Below, in pieces: positions 6,203 through 12,229 of a DNA stretch of 14,794 bases. The translations under genes were made by a program, and so were the position numbers. The notes beneath the pieces are model-generated. The model ran no database searches. It had not been told where the DNA came from and worked only from the letters and a program-made list of their open reading frames with translations. This stretch comes from CAJQND01 sp051010055 (GTDB lineage Bacteria; Pseudomonadota; Alphaproteobacteria; Rhizobiales; CAJQND01). How positions within the stretch are numbered: the stretch's first letter is position 1; each line of letters opens with the position of its first letter. The stretch spans positions 1 through 14,794 of the forward strand of contig JBPCVY010000037.1 of NCBI GenBank assembly GCA_051010055.1. Reading direction: 5' to 3'.

Positions 6203-7438
6203 ATGTCTGAAAACCTTACCGGAGGGGACGTCTTTTTCGTCCTTCTCGGCGCAATTCTCGTGTTTGCCATGCATGGGGGCTTTGCCTTTTTGGAAGTGGG
6301 CACGGTGCGTTCCAAAAACCAGGTAAACGCCCTGGTCAAAATTCTTGTCGATTTCGCGTTGTCGACAATTTCGTACTTTTTCATTGGCTACACGCTGGCC
6401 TACGGTCTCAACTTCTTCGCCTCCGCTGGCGTCATTGCCGGAAACGTGCCGGTTGACGGCGACCCGTTCGGCAAGCAAGGGCTCACCTTGGTAAGCTTCT
6501 TTTTCCTGGCAACATTTGCCGCTGCCATCCCGGCGATCGTCTCCGGTGGCATAGCAGAGCGCGCAAAGTTCTGGCCGCAATGTGCTGCAACGGTGCTCAT
6601 AGTTGCAATCTTCTATCCATTCTTCGAAGGCATTGTCTGGAACGGCAATTACGGCATTCAGGATTGGTTCAAATCTGCGCTTGGTGCTGAATTCCATGAC
6701 TTCGCAGGTTCGGTTGTTGTGCACGCTGTTGGCGGCTGGCTTGCGCTGGCCGCCGTTATTCTGCTTGGCGCGCGCCAGGGCAGGTATAACGAGCAGGGCC
6801 AGCCTATCGGCATCCCGCCATCATCAATTCCCTGGCTTGCGCTCGGCTCTTGGCTTTTGTGCATCGGCTGGTTCGGCTTTAACGTTATGACTGCCGGCTC
6901 CCTTTCCGATGTGTCTGGCCTTATCGCAATCAATTCTCTCATGGCGATGGTTGGCGGCATTCTCAGCGCGCTCATTGTGGGCCGCAATGACCCGGGTTTC
7001 ATTCACAATGGCGCCTTGGCCGGGCTGGTCGCTGTATGTGCGGGTTCCGACATTATGCACCCAATTGGCTCGCTCATTGTCGGCGGTGTTGCCGGCGCGA
7101 TCTTCGTGGTCATGTTCAACGCCTGCCAGAACAGGCTGAAGATTGACGATGTGCTCGGCGTATGGCCGCTGCATGGCCTGTGCGGGGTTTGGGGCGGTGT
7201 TGCTGCAGGTATTTTCGGCCTTGAGGCATTGGGCGGCCTTGGCGGCGTTACCTTCCTGTCGCAACTGGTCGGCAGTCTTCTTGGCGCAGCATATGCGCTG
7301 GCTGCCGGTTTAGCTGTCTATGGCGTGCTGAAAGCAGTGATGGGCATCCGTCTTTCTCCGGAAGAAGAGCATATGGGCGCTGATCTTGCCATTCATTCAA
7401 TTTCTTCCTCACCAGAGATGGATATGACGCGCCGCTGA
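6203..7438 (+). CDS. Second ammonium transporter of the Amt family, divergent paralogue
   Basis: Amt/Mep/Rh family channel, 411 residues. It has the twin histidines His174 (VVHAVGG) and His324 (PLHGLCG), Phe105 (LATFAAA), Trp146 (GIVWNG) and the DFAG site (166-169), so a working ammonium pore is likely. It differs clearly from the first copy: it has no signal peptide and starts almost at the first helix; the stretch after GWFGFN reads VMTAGS, two residues longer before the Ser; and the C-terminal tail (SPEEEHMGADLAIH) only partly resembles the GlnK-docking tail. No PII gene follows it. The start at ATG 6203 is supported by GGGG (6192-6195) 7 nt upstream. The gene has its own promoter region and terminator. 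R. capsulatus-type AmtY is one possible relative, but I cannot assign a symbol. Confidence 0.93.
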   Translation: MSENLTGGDVFFVLLGAILVFAMHGGFAFLEVGTVRSKNQVNALVKILVDFALSTISYFFIGYTLAYGLNFFASAGVIAGNVPVDGDPFGKQGLTLVSFFFLATFAAAIPAIVSGGIAERAKFWPQCAATVLIVAIFYPFFEGIVWNGNYGIQDWFKSALGAEFHDFAGSVVVHAVGGWLALAAVILLGARQGRYNEQGQPIGIPPSSIPWLALGSWLLCIGWFGFNVMTAGSLSDVSGLIAINSLMAMVGGILSALIVGRNDPGFIHNGALAGLVAVCAGSDIMHPIGSLIVGGVAGAIFVVMFNACQNRLKIDDVLGVWPLHGLCGVWGGVAAGIFGLEALGGLGGVTFLSQLVGSLLGAAYALAAGLAVYGVLKAVMGIRLSPEEEHMGADLAIHSISSSPEMDMTRR

Positions 7439-7445
7439 TTGGGCC

Positions 7446-7497
7446 AGAACTCTCGTGATAAGTTCTCCCCGGGTGCACCCTGTGCCCGGGGTTTTTT
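7446..7497 (+). terminator. Intrinsic terminator of the second Amt gene
   Basis: CCCCGGG (7467-7473) pairs with CCCGGGG (7485-7491), and inner G-U, C-G and A-T pairs leave a CCC loop; six T follow (7492-7497). An extra inverted repeat AGAACT/AGTTCT (7446-7451, 7461-7466) stacks just before it. Confidence 0.88.
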
Positions 7498-7516
7498 GTT
7501 GCCAAAGTCAGCATCC

Positions 7517-7535
7517 TTAACCGGCCTTTAACCAT
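7517..7535 (+). promoter_or_regulatory. CtrA-type binding box upstream of ftsK
   Basis: TTAA-N7-TTAACCAT: TTAA at 7517-7520, seven bases CCGGCCT, then TTAA at 7528-7531 continuing to CCAT (7535). This is the full CtrA consensus TTAA-N7-TTAAC of alphaproteobacteria, and the second half also equals the TTAACCAT half-site form. A further TTAAC lies at 7553-7557. The box ends 30 bp before the earliest ftsK start. Binding is inferred. Confidence 0.65.
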
Positions 7536-7565
7536 GAACCCGCTACTTTTCGTTAACCTGTTGTA

Positions 7566-10220
7566 ATGGTGTCCTTTTCTACGGCGGTTTTTGATTTTTC
7601 GCCGGGCTTGGAAAAAGCGGCACTGCTGTTAGCGAGTGAAAGTATGGCCAGACCTGCACCGGTAGACACAGATGAAGCGGTGGTTCCAGCCGCCATGCGG
7701 CGGTTTTTCCGTAACCGTACGCGGGAAATGTTGGGGCTTGGCCTGATTGCCGCAGCTGCATTGATCGTTGTTGCCCTTGCCACCTGGTCGGTGAACGACC
7801 CGAGCCTTTCATATGCTGTTGATCGCGCACCATCCAATGTGCTGGGTTATCCTGGCGCGGTTGTTGCTGACATTTTGATGCAGGCAACCGGTCTGGGCGT
7901 GGTTTTTCTTGTTGTGCCAATGATTGCCTGGGCTTGCCGGTGGTTGAGCCATGCGGTGATCACCACGCCCTTATCACGGTTTTCCGCATGGGTTGTGGCC
8001 GTTGTGTTACTCGCCGGCATGGTGAGTTGTTTTCCGGTGCCATCTACCTGGGCGCTGCCCACCGGGCTTGGCGGGGTGATTGGCGATATTACTACCGTGC
8101 CCGTCGTGTTTCCGTTGAAAATGCTTGTTGGCAGCGCGATTGCGCATATTGTGGCGTTTTTGCTTTTTGCTGTGTTTGGTCTTTGGGCCCTATACCATGC
8201 GTGTGCATTGGAGCGCGATGAAGTCGGCGCTATGGGGCAGATTTTCGGCGAACGGGTGGCAGATTTCACGACCCGTGTGCGCGGTACCGCTGCCCACATC
8301 TTTATGTTTGCCACGGCGCGTGTTTCCGAAAAGGTTTCTGGCGCAAGGGAAATGCGGCCAAAATCTAAAAGCAAAGATGAACTTCCATCGTTCATCCGCA
8401 GAAACAAACTGTGGTCGGCCGATGAAGCCGAAGTTGCCGAAAAGCAGGATGATTTCCGCGATCCTGAGATGCGGCGCGAGCCGGTTTTGGAAGGCTCCAT
8501 GCTGCCGCCACCTGCGCCTGCACCTGCTACTGCGCCGGCTCTGGCCACACCTTCAGCGGTGCCTGCCAGTTCCGTTGACGATATGCCGGCGATTGATTTG
8601 GAAACTGGCGAGCTGATTGAGCTTGAGGACGGACCGGAAGCAAGACCAGCGCCTTCGCGCCGCCCTGTGCAGCGCCAAAGCGCCCGCAAACCGGGCCGGT
8701 TTGAACTGCCGCCGATGGAACTGTTGAGCGAGCCTTCAAGGGTGAACCGGGTTGGAGATTTTTCAGAAGAGGCACTCAATGAAAACGCCCGGCTTCTGGA
8801 AGGCGTTTTGGAAGATTTTGGTGTTCGCGGCGAAATCATCAATGTGCGGCCCGGCCCGGTGGTGACCCTATATGAACTGGAGCCAGCACCTGGGATTAAA
8901 TCATCTCGTGTGATCGGCTTGGCTGATGATATCGCCCGGTCCATGAGCGCCATTTCGGCCCGTGTTGCTGTGGTGCCTGGGCGCAACGCCATCGGTATTG
9001 AACTGCCCAACGCCAAACGCGAGACGGTATTTTTGCGCGAGCTTCTGGATTCGCAGCATTTCTCGAAATCCAAGCATGCCCTCAATATTGCAGTTGGCAA
9101 GAACATTGGCGGCGAACCTATTTTCGCTGACCTTGCGCGCATGCCGCATTTGCTTATTGCAGGCACCACCGGTTCGGGTAAATCGGTGGGTATCAACACC
9201 ATGATCCTGTCGCTGCTTTACCGTTTGCCGCCGGACAAATGCAAACTGATCATGATCGATCCGAAAATGCTCGAGCTTTCTGTTTACGAGGGCATTCCGC
9301 ACTTGCTGGCTCCGGTTGTGACCGATCCGAAGAAGGCGGTTGTTTCTTTGAAATGGGCAGTGCGGGAAATGGAAGACCGTTACCGCAAAATGTCGAAAGT
9401 AGGCGTGCGTAACGTCGATGGCTTTAACCAGCGCGTTGGCGAGGCGGTGAAGAAGGGCGAGGTGCTGACCCGCACAATTCAGACGGGCTACGACCCGGAA
9501 ACCGGCGAACCTGTCTATGAGCAGGAAGAGATGAGCCTTGAGCCTATGCCATACATCGTTGTCATTATCGATGAGATGGCCGACCTCATGATGGTGGCGG
9601 GCAAAGATATTGAGGGCGCCGTTCAACGGTTGGCGCAAATGGCGCGTGCGGCCGGCATTCACGTTGTAATGGCGACCCAAAGGCCATCGGTTGACGTGAT
9701 CACGGGCACCATCAAGGCGAACTTTCCGACCCGGATTTCGTTCCAGGTCACCTCGAAAATCGATTCCCGGACCATTCTTGGTGAAATGGGCGCAGAGCAG
9801 CTGCTCGGCATGGGTGACATGCTTTACATGGCCGGCGGCGGGCGTATCTCACGCCTGCACGGGGCTTTCGTTTCCGATGATGAGGTGGAACAAATCGTCA
9901 AGCATCTCAAGGCCCAGGGCGCGCCGGAATATGTTCAGGCGGTCACCGAAGACCTTGAGGGCGGTGATGATGATCTTTCAGGAATGCTGCCCGAAGGCTC
10001 CGGTGATGAGCTCTATGACAAAGCTGTGGCGGTTGTGATCCGCGACAAAAAAGCCTCCACCAGTTACATTCAACGGCGCTTGCAAATCGGCTACAACCGT
10101 GCTGCAACATTGATTGAAAAAATGGAGGATGAGGGGGTCATCGGGCCGGCAAATCACGCCGGAAAACGGGACATTCTTGTAGGTGGTGCTGACGAGACAA
10201 TTCCCGATCAGGATTTTTAA
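7566..10220 (+). CDS. ftsK: DNA translocase FtsK
   Basis: Septum-anchored ATP-driven DNA pump that clears chromosome termini at division and activates XerCD recombination at dif. 884 residues. The order of parts is: an N-terminal membrane domain with four helices (about 56-74, 97-124, 140-156, 186-210); a charged and Pro/Ala-rich linker (about 215-390, including a PPPAPAPATAP-like run near 310-325); the alpha/beta motor with Walker A GTTGSGKS (533-540), Walker B VVIIDEMAD (D669, E670) and ATQRPSVDVITGTIKANFPT; and the C-terminal winged-helix gamma domain (about 813-872) that reads KOPS polarity. The start is uncertain: ATG 7566 has no evident ribosome site, and an in-frame ATG at 7644 (MARPAPV) would remove 26 non-membrane residues without harming the domains. 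A CtrA-type box lies just upstream. lolA follows closely, as is common in related genomes. Confidence 0.97.
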   Translation: MVSFSTAVFDFSPGLEKAALLLASESMARPAPVDTDEAVVPAAMRRFFRNRTREMLGLGLIAAAALIVVALATWSVNDPSLSYAVDRAPSNVLGYPGAVVADILMQATGLGVVFLVVPMIAWACRWLSHAVITTPLSRFSAWVVAVVLLAGMVSCFPVPSTWALPTGLGGVIGDITTVPVVFPLKMLVGSAIAHIVAFLLFAVFGLWALYHACALERDEVGAMGQIFGERVADFTTRVRGTAAHIFMFATARVSEKVSGAREMRPKSKSKDELPSFIRRNKLWSADEAEVAEKQDDFRDPEMRREPVLEGSMLPPPAPAPATAPALATPSAVPASSVDDMPAIDLETGELIELEDGPEARPAPSRRPVQRQSARKPGRFELPPMELLSEPSRVNRVGDFSEEALNENARLLEGVLEDFGVRGEIINVRPGPVVTLYELEPAPGIKSSRVIGLADDIARSMSAISARVAVVPGRNAIGIELPNAKRETVFLRELLDSQHFSKSKHALNIAVGKNIGGEPIFADLARMPHLLIAGTTGSGKSVGINTMILSLLYRLPPDKCKLIMIDPKMLELSVYEGIPHLLAPVVTDPKKAVVSLKWAVREMEDRYRKMSKVGVRNVDGFNQRVGEAVKKGEVLTRTIQTGYDPETGEPVYEQEEMSLEPMPYIVVIIDEMADLMMVAGKDIEGAVQRLAQMARAAGIHVVMATQRPSVDVITGTIKANFPTRISFQVTSKIDSRTILGEMGAEQLLGMGDMLYMAGGGRISRLHGAFVSDDEVEQIVKHLKAQGAPEYVQAVTEDLEGGDDDLSGMLPEGSGDELYDKAVAVVIRDKKASTSYIQRRLQIGYNRAATLIEKMEDEGVIGPANHAGKRDILVGGADETIPDQDF

Positions 10221-10295
10221 TTGGCCGAGGCCGTAATTCTGACGGAATTTGCGAACACTAATGTGAGATCGGGGTATAAAATGGCGGGATGCAGT

Positions 10296-10958
10296 ATGAC
10301 GATTTTTTCAAAATTTGTGCGCGCCGGGTTTGTGGCTGCCGGCATCGCTCTATCTGTGGCAGTTGTTGCGCCGGTGGGATATGCGGCGAAATCAACGTCA
10401 CTTACGGCGGAAGATTCTGCTGATATCGACAGAATTTCCAGGTATTTTAACGGCTTTAAGACCCTTGCGGGCGAGTTTGTGCAGGTGGGCCCTCGGGGCG
10501 GCATTTCCAAAGGCACATTCTTCATTTCTAAACCCGGCAAGCTGCGTTTTGACTATATGCAGCCGAACCCGTTTTTGATTGTGTCGGATGGCACCTGGGT
10601 TGCCATTCAGAACCGCAAGAATAACCGCATCGACCATTATCCGCTGGCGACAACGCCTTTGAAGCTGGTGCTCTCCAAGCAGGTTGATTTGCGCAAGCAT
10701 GCGCGCATCATCAAAGTCATCCGCGATGGCAACTCCGTCCTTGTTACACTTGCCGACAAGAACAAGGCAGTGCCGGGCAAGTTGACGCTTATTTTCGATA
10801 CCGATGCCAATATCCTCAAGGAGTGGGTTGTTGTGGACGGCGAGAACCGCCGCACGACCGTCTCATTGAACAAGCTTGAGGAAGGCGGCAAATTCAGCCC
10901 GAAACTGTTTGTTCTCAAAAAGCGCCGTAAAGACGACCAACGGGACGCTTCCAAATAA
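10296..10958 (+). CDS. lolA: Outer-membrane lipoprotein carrier protein LolA
   Basis: Periplasmic chaperone that accepts lipoproteins from LolCDE and delivers them to the outer membrane. 220 residues from the chosen ATG. It has a signal peptide (residues 1-30, ending VGYA-A) and a LolA body: a helix IDRISRYFNGFKTLAGEF, then KGTFFISKPGKLRFDY (72-87), PFLIVSDGTWVAIQNR (92-107) and strands with TLIFDTD (164-170). The tail is basic (KKRRKDDQR). ATG 10296 is chosen because GGGA (10286-10289) lies 6 nt upstream and gives a compact signal peptide; ATG 10281 adds five residues (MAGCS) and is also possible. It begins 75 bp after the ftsK stop with no terminator between, so cotranscription is likely. 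No intrinsic terminator immediately follows the stop. Confidence 0.93.
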   Translation: MTIFSKFVRAGFVAAGIALSVAVVAPVGYAAKSTSLTAEDSADIDRISRYFNGFKTLAGEFVQVGPRGGISKGTFFISKPGKLRFDYMQPNPFLIVSDGTWVAIQNRKNNRIDHYPLATTPLKLVLSKQVDLRKHARIIKVIRDGNSVLVTLADKNKAVPGKLTLIFDTDANILKEWVVVDGENRRTTVSLNKLEEGGKFSPKLFVLKKRRKDDQRDASK

Positions 10959-11013
10959 GATTGCCGGCCTTTCGCACCTCAACGAGTGTTCACGAAAAGT
11001 TTTTTCACACTTA

Positions 11014-11042
11014 TTGAAAACCGCGCAGCAGCTACCTACGTA
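11014..11042 (+). promoter_or_regulatory. Possible promoter of the candidate sRNA
   Basis: TTGAAA (11014-11019) is followed after 17 bp by TACGTA (11037-11042) and then a TATATATG run. Initiation near 11049-11052 would place the first base next to the first stem. The -35 is good and the -10 is poor for sigma-70; an RpoH-like reading (TTGAAA...CTACGT) is also possible. Confidence 0.35.
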
Positions 11043-11048
11043 TATATG

Positions 11049-11186
11049 AATAGTTGACCAAGACGTGGTAAACTGCCCCCCGCTCAAACTGCCACGGTCA
11101 ACTTGGAAGCGTCGATCTTCCCCTCTCGACGCGATTTGCGCATAAAGCGCCAGCTGCTCGGTTCCCCGACCGGGCAGCTTTTATTT
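11049..11186 (+). ncRNA. Candidate trans-acting sRNA with three C-rich-loop hairpins
   Basis: Hairpin 1: AGTTGACC (11052-11059) pairs perfectly with GGTCAACT (11096-11103); after a 5-nt bulge GTGG (11065-11068) pairs with CCAC (11092-11095), leaving a loop with six consecutive C (11076-11081). Hairpin 2: GCGTCGA (11109-11115) pairs with TCGACGC (11126-11132) around TCTTCCCCTC. A mini-stem GCGC/GCGC follows at 11138-11150. Hairpin 3 is the terminator, with loop TCCCCG. Single-stranded C-rich loops on successive stems are the layout of anti-Shine-Dalgarno sRNAs in alphaproteobacteria (CcsR/αr14 type) and of LhrC-type RNAs. I recognise the layout, not a named family; the 5' end is estimated. Confidence 0.55.
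11152..11186 (+). terminator. Intrinsic terminator ending the candidate sRNA
   Basis: AGCTGC-T-CGGT (11152-11162) pairs with ACCG-G-GCAGCT (11169-11179): 11 pairs with one U-G and a 6-nt loop TCCCCG, followed by TTTATTTT. It lies about 190 bp past the lolA stop, far for a simple lolA terminator. There is no T-run in the minus direction. Confidence 0.75.
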
Positions 11187-11304
11187 TGGAGGCCGTTCAG
11201 CCGGCGTAACTATTGTCGGCAACCGAACAGCCACTTGGATTGAAAAGTCATCACCTGCTACATGTTCTGGCAATCTGTTCGCCACGATTTTAGAGATATC
11301 GTTT

Positions 11305-12000
11305 ATGACCCGGCATATCGGTATTATCGGTTGTTCTGCTGAAGGCGCATCTCTTTGCTATCGAACGATCTGCGCTGAAGGCTCCCGCCTGCTCGGAGGC
11401 TATGCCCATCCGGAAATCACAATGCACACGCCAAGCCTTGCGGACTATGTTCATTGCCTGGAGCAAGGGGATCTAGGCGGCGTCGGCGAACTCATGATGA
11501 ATTCTGCCCGGAAACTGGCAGACGCCGGTGCTGACTTTTTGATTTGTCCGGACAACACGATCCACCAGGCTCTTCCCCTCGTGGAGCACCGTATGCCACT
11601 CCCCTTTCTGCATATTGCAGACGTAACCGCTAGCGAAGCGGTTGCGCGGGGTTTCAAAGATCTCTGCGTGGCAGGAACGCGCTGGCTTGTCGATAGCGAT
11701 GTTTATTCAGAGACACTGGCCGCCCGGCAGCTCACCCATATGCGTCCGCTGCCAGAGGAGCGCGATGAGATGGACCGCATTATTATGGAAGAGCTGGTTT
11801 ACGGTGTTTTTAAGCCTGAGGCGATCGCGTGCTTTCAGAACGTTATTCTTCGCATGAAGGAACGTGGCGGTGATGCGGTAATACTGGGCTGCACGGAAAT
11901 TCCCCTCATCATTAATGATGAAAACTCTCCGCTACCAACGCTCGACACAACCCGCCTTCTTGCCAAAGCTGCGCTTGATAGGGCTATCGGAGAAAACTGA
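11305..12000 (+). CDS. Aspartate/glutamate racemase family protein
   Basis: Cofactor-independent amino-acid racemase fold of the Asp/Glu/hydantoin racemase superfamily, 231 residues (typical 225-240). The two catalytic cysteines are present: Cys81 in FLICPDNTIH and Cys196 in VILGCTEIPLII. The start reads GIIGCSAEGASLCYRTI, the usual N-terminal strand and loop, in which PEGA-type sequences are more common than AEGA. The substrate cannot be told from sequence: the RacX/YgeA branch includes broad or non-aspartate racemases, so D-amino acid production for the cell wall or a catabolic role are both possible. ATG 11305 follows an AGAG motif (about 11292-11295) at 9 nt. The gene stands alone between the candidate sRNA terminator and the ffh promoter, and is not an obvious partner of its neighbours. 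Confidence 0.9.
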   Translation: MTRHIGIIGCSAEGASLCYRTICAEGSRLLGGYAHPEITMHTPSLADYVHCLEQGDLGGVGELMMNSARKLADAGADFLICPDNTIHQALPLVEHRMPLPFLHIADVTASEAVARGFKDLCVAGTRWLVDSDVYSETLAARQLTHMRPLPEERDEMDRIIMEELVYGVFKPEAIACFQNVILRMKERGGDAVILGCTEIPLIINDENSPLPTLDTTRLLAKAALDRAIGEN

Positions 12001-12045
12001 CCAAGTGGGTTGCAATGTCTGGCTGTCTTGCCATGAGGATAAACC

Positions 12046-12074
12046 TTGAAACTTGTGCCTTCCACCTGTATAAT
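12046..12074 (+). promoter_or_regulatory. Near-consensus sigma-70 promoter upstream of ffh
   Basis: TTGAAA (12046-12051), 17 bp, TATAAT (12069-12074): eleven of twelve consensus positions at ideal spacing, unusually strong for an alphaproteobacterium. The start is expected near 12081, leaving a leader of about 149 nt before ffh. Confidence 0.8.
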
Positions 12075-12085
12075 CCGCGACAATC

Positions 12086-12109
12086 CTCAAGACGTCCAAC
12101 CGTCTTGGG
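12086..12109 (+). other. Hairpin at the 5' end of the ffh leader
   Basis: CTCAAGACG (12086-12094) pairs with CGTCTTGGG (12101-12109) around TCCAAC: nine pairs with one U-G. It begins within ~6 nt of the predicted transcription start. No T-run follows directly. Confidence 0.5.
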
Positions 12110-12160
12110 CCGCCTTGCACATGGAAAGCTGTTGTTTTTTCCGGGAGGTAAGGGGGTCCC

Positions 12161-12189
12161 CACCCGCCAGCGAGTTTCGCCCGCGGGTG
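12161..12189 (+). other. GC-rich two-part hairpin in the ffh leader
   Basis: CACCCGC (12161-12167) pairs with GCGGGTG (12183-12189); after a 2x2 internal loop GCGA (12170-12173) pairs with TCGC (12177-12180) around GTT. Only four T (12192-12195) follow after C-G, so it is at best a weak terminator or attenuator. It lies 40 nt before the ffh ATG. Confidence 0.45.
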
Positions 12190-12229
12190 CGTTTTGCGTT
12201 GGGCGTTCAGGATAAAGATGGAATGAGAC

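Larger units (their letters stand above)
10959..11304. other. 346-bp gene-free interval between lolA and the racemase gene
   Basis: No credible protein gene lies here. The first ~90 bp is mixed sequence containing TTGAAA (11014-11019). The middle (about 11049-11186) folds into three successive stem-loops plus a mini-hairpin and ends in an intrinsic terminator; it is listed separately as a candidate sRNA. The last ~115 bp is the upstream region of the racemase gene, with TTGAAA at about 11240-11245 and CTACAT 12 nt further on. Confidence 0.7.

Noticed and set aside
6101..6724. 207-codon minus-strand frame opposite the second Amt gene
   Set aside because: It overlaps the Amt promoter and coding region in antisense, with a composition unlike a real protein.
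7847..9202. 451-codon open frame on the minus strand inside ftsK
   Set aside because: It is exactly antisense to a firmly identified gene, has a low-complexity Ser/Arg/Pro composition, no recognisable domain and no ribosome site. It is a codon-bias shadow.
10221..10295. N-terminal extension of lolA from a TTG at 10221
   Set aside because: The extension has no signal-peptide character and would bury the real signal sequence; ribosome-site spacing favours 10296 or 10281.
12075..12229. 4.5S SRP RNA gene in the ffh leader
   Set aside because: I looked for the conserved SRP RNA tip (GGAA tetraloop with its AGCA/CAGG asymmetric loop) and did not find it; the hairpins present are different.
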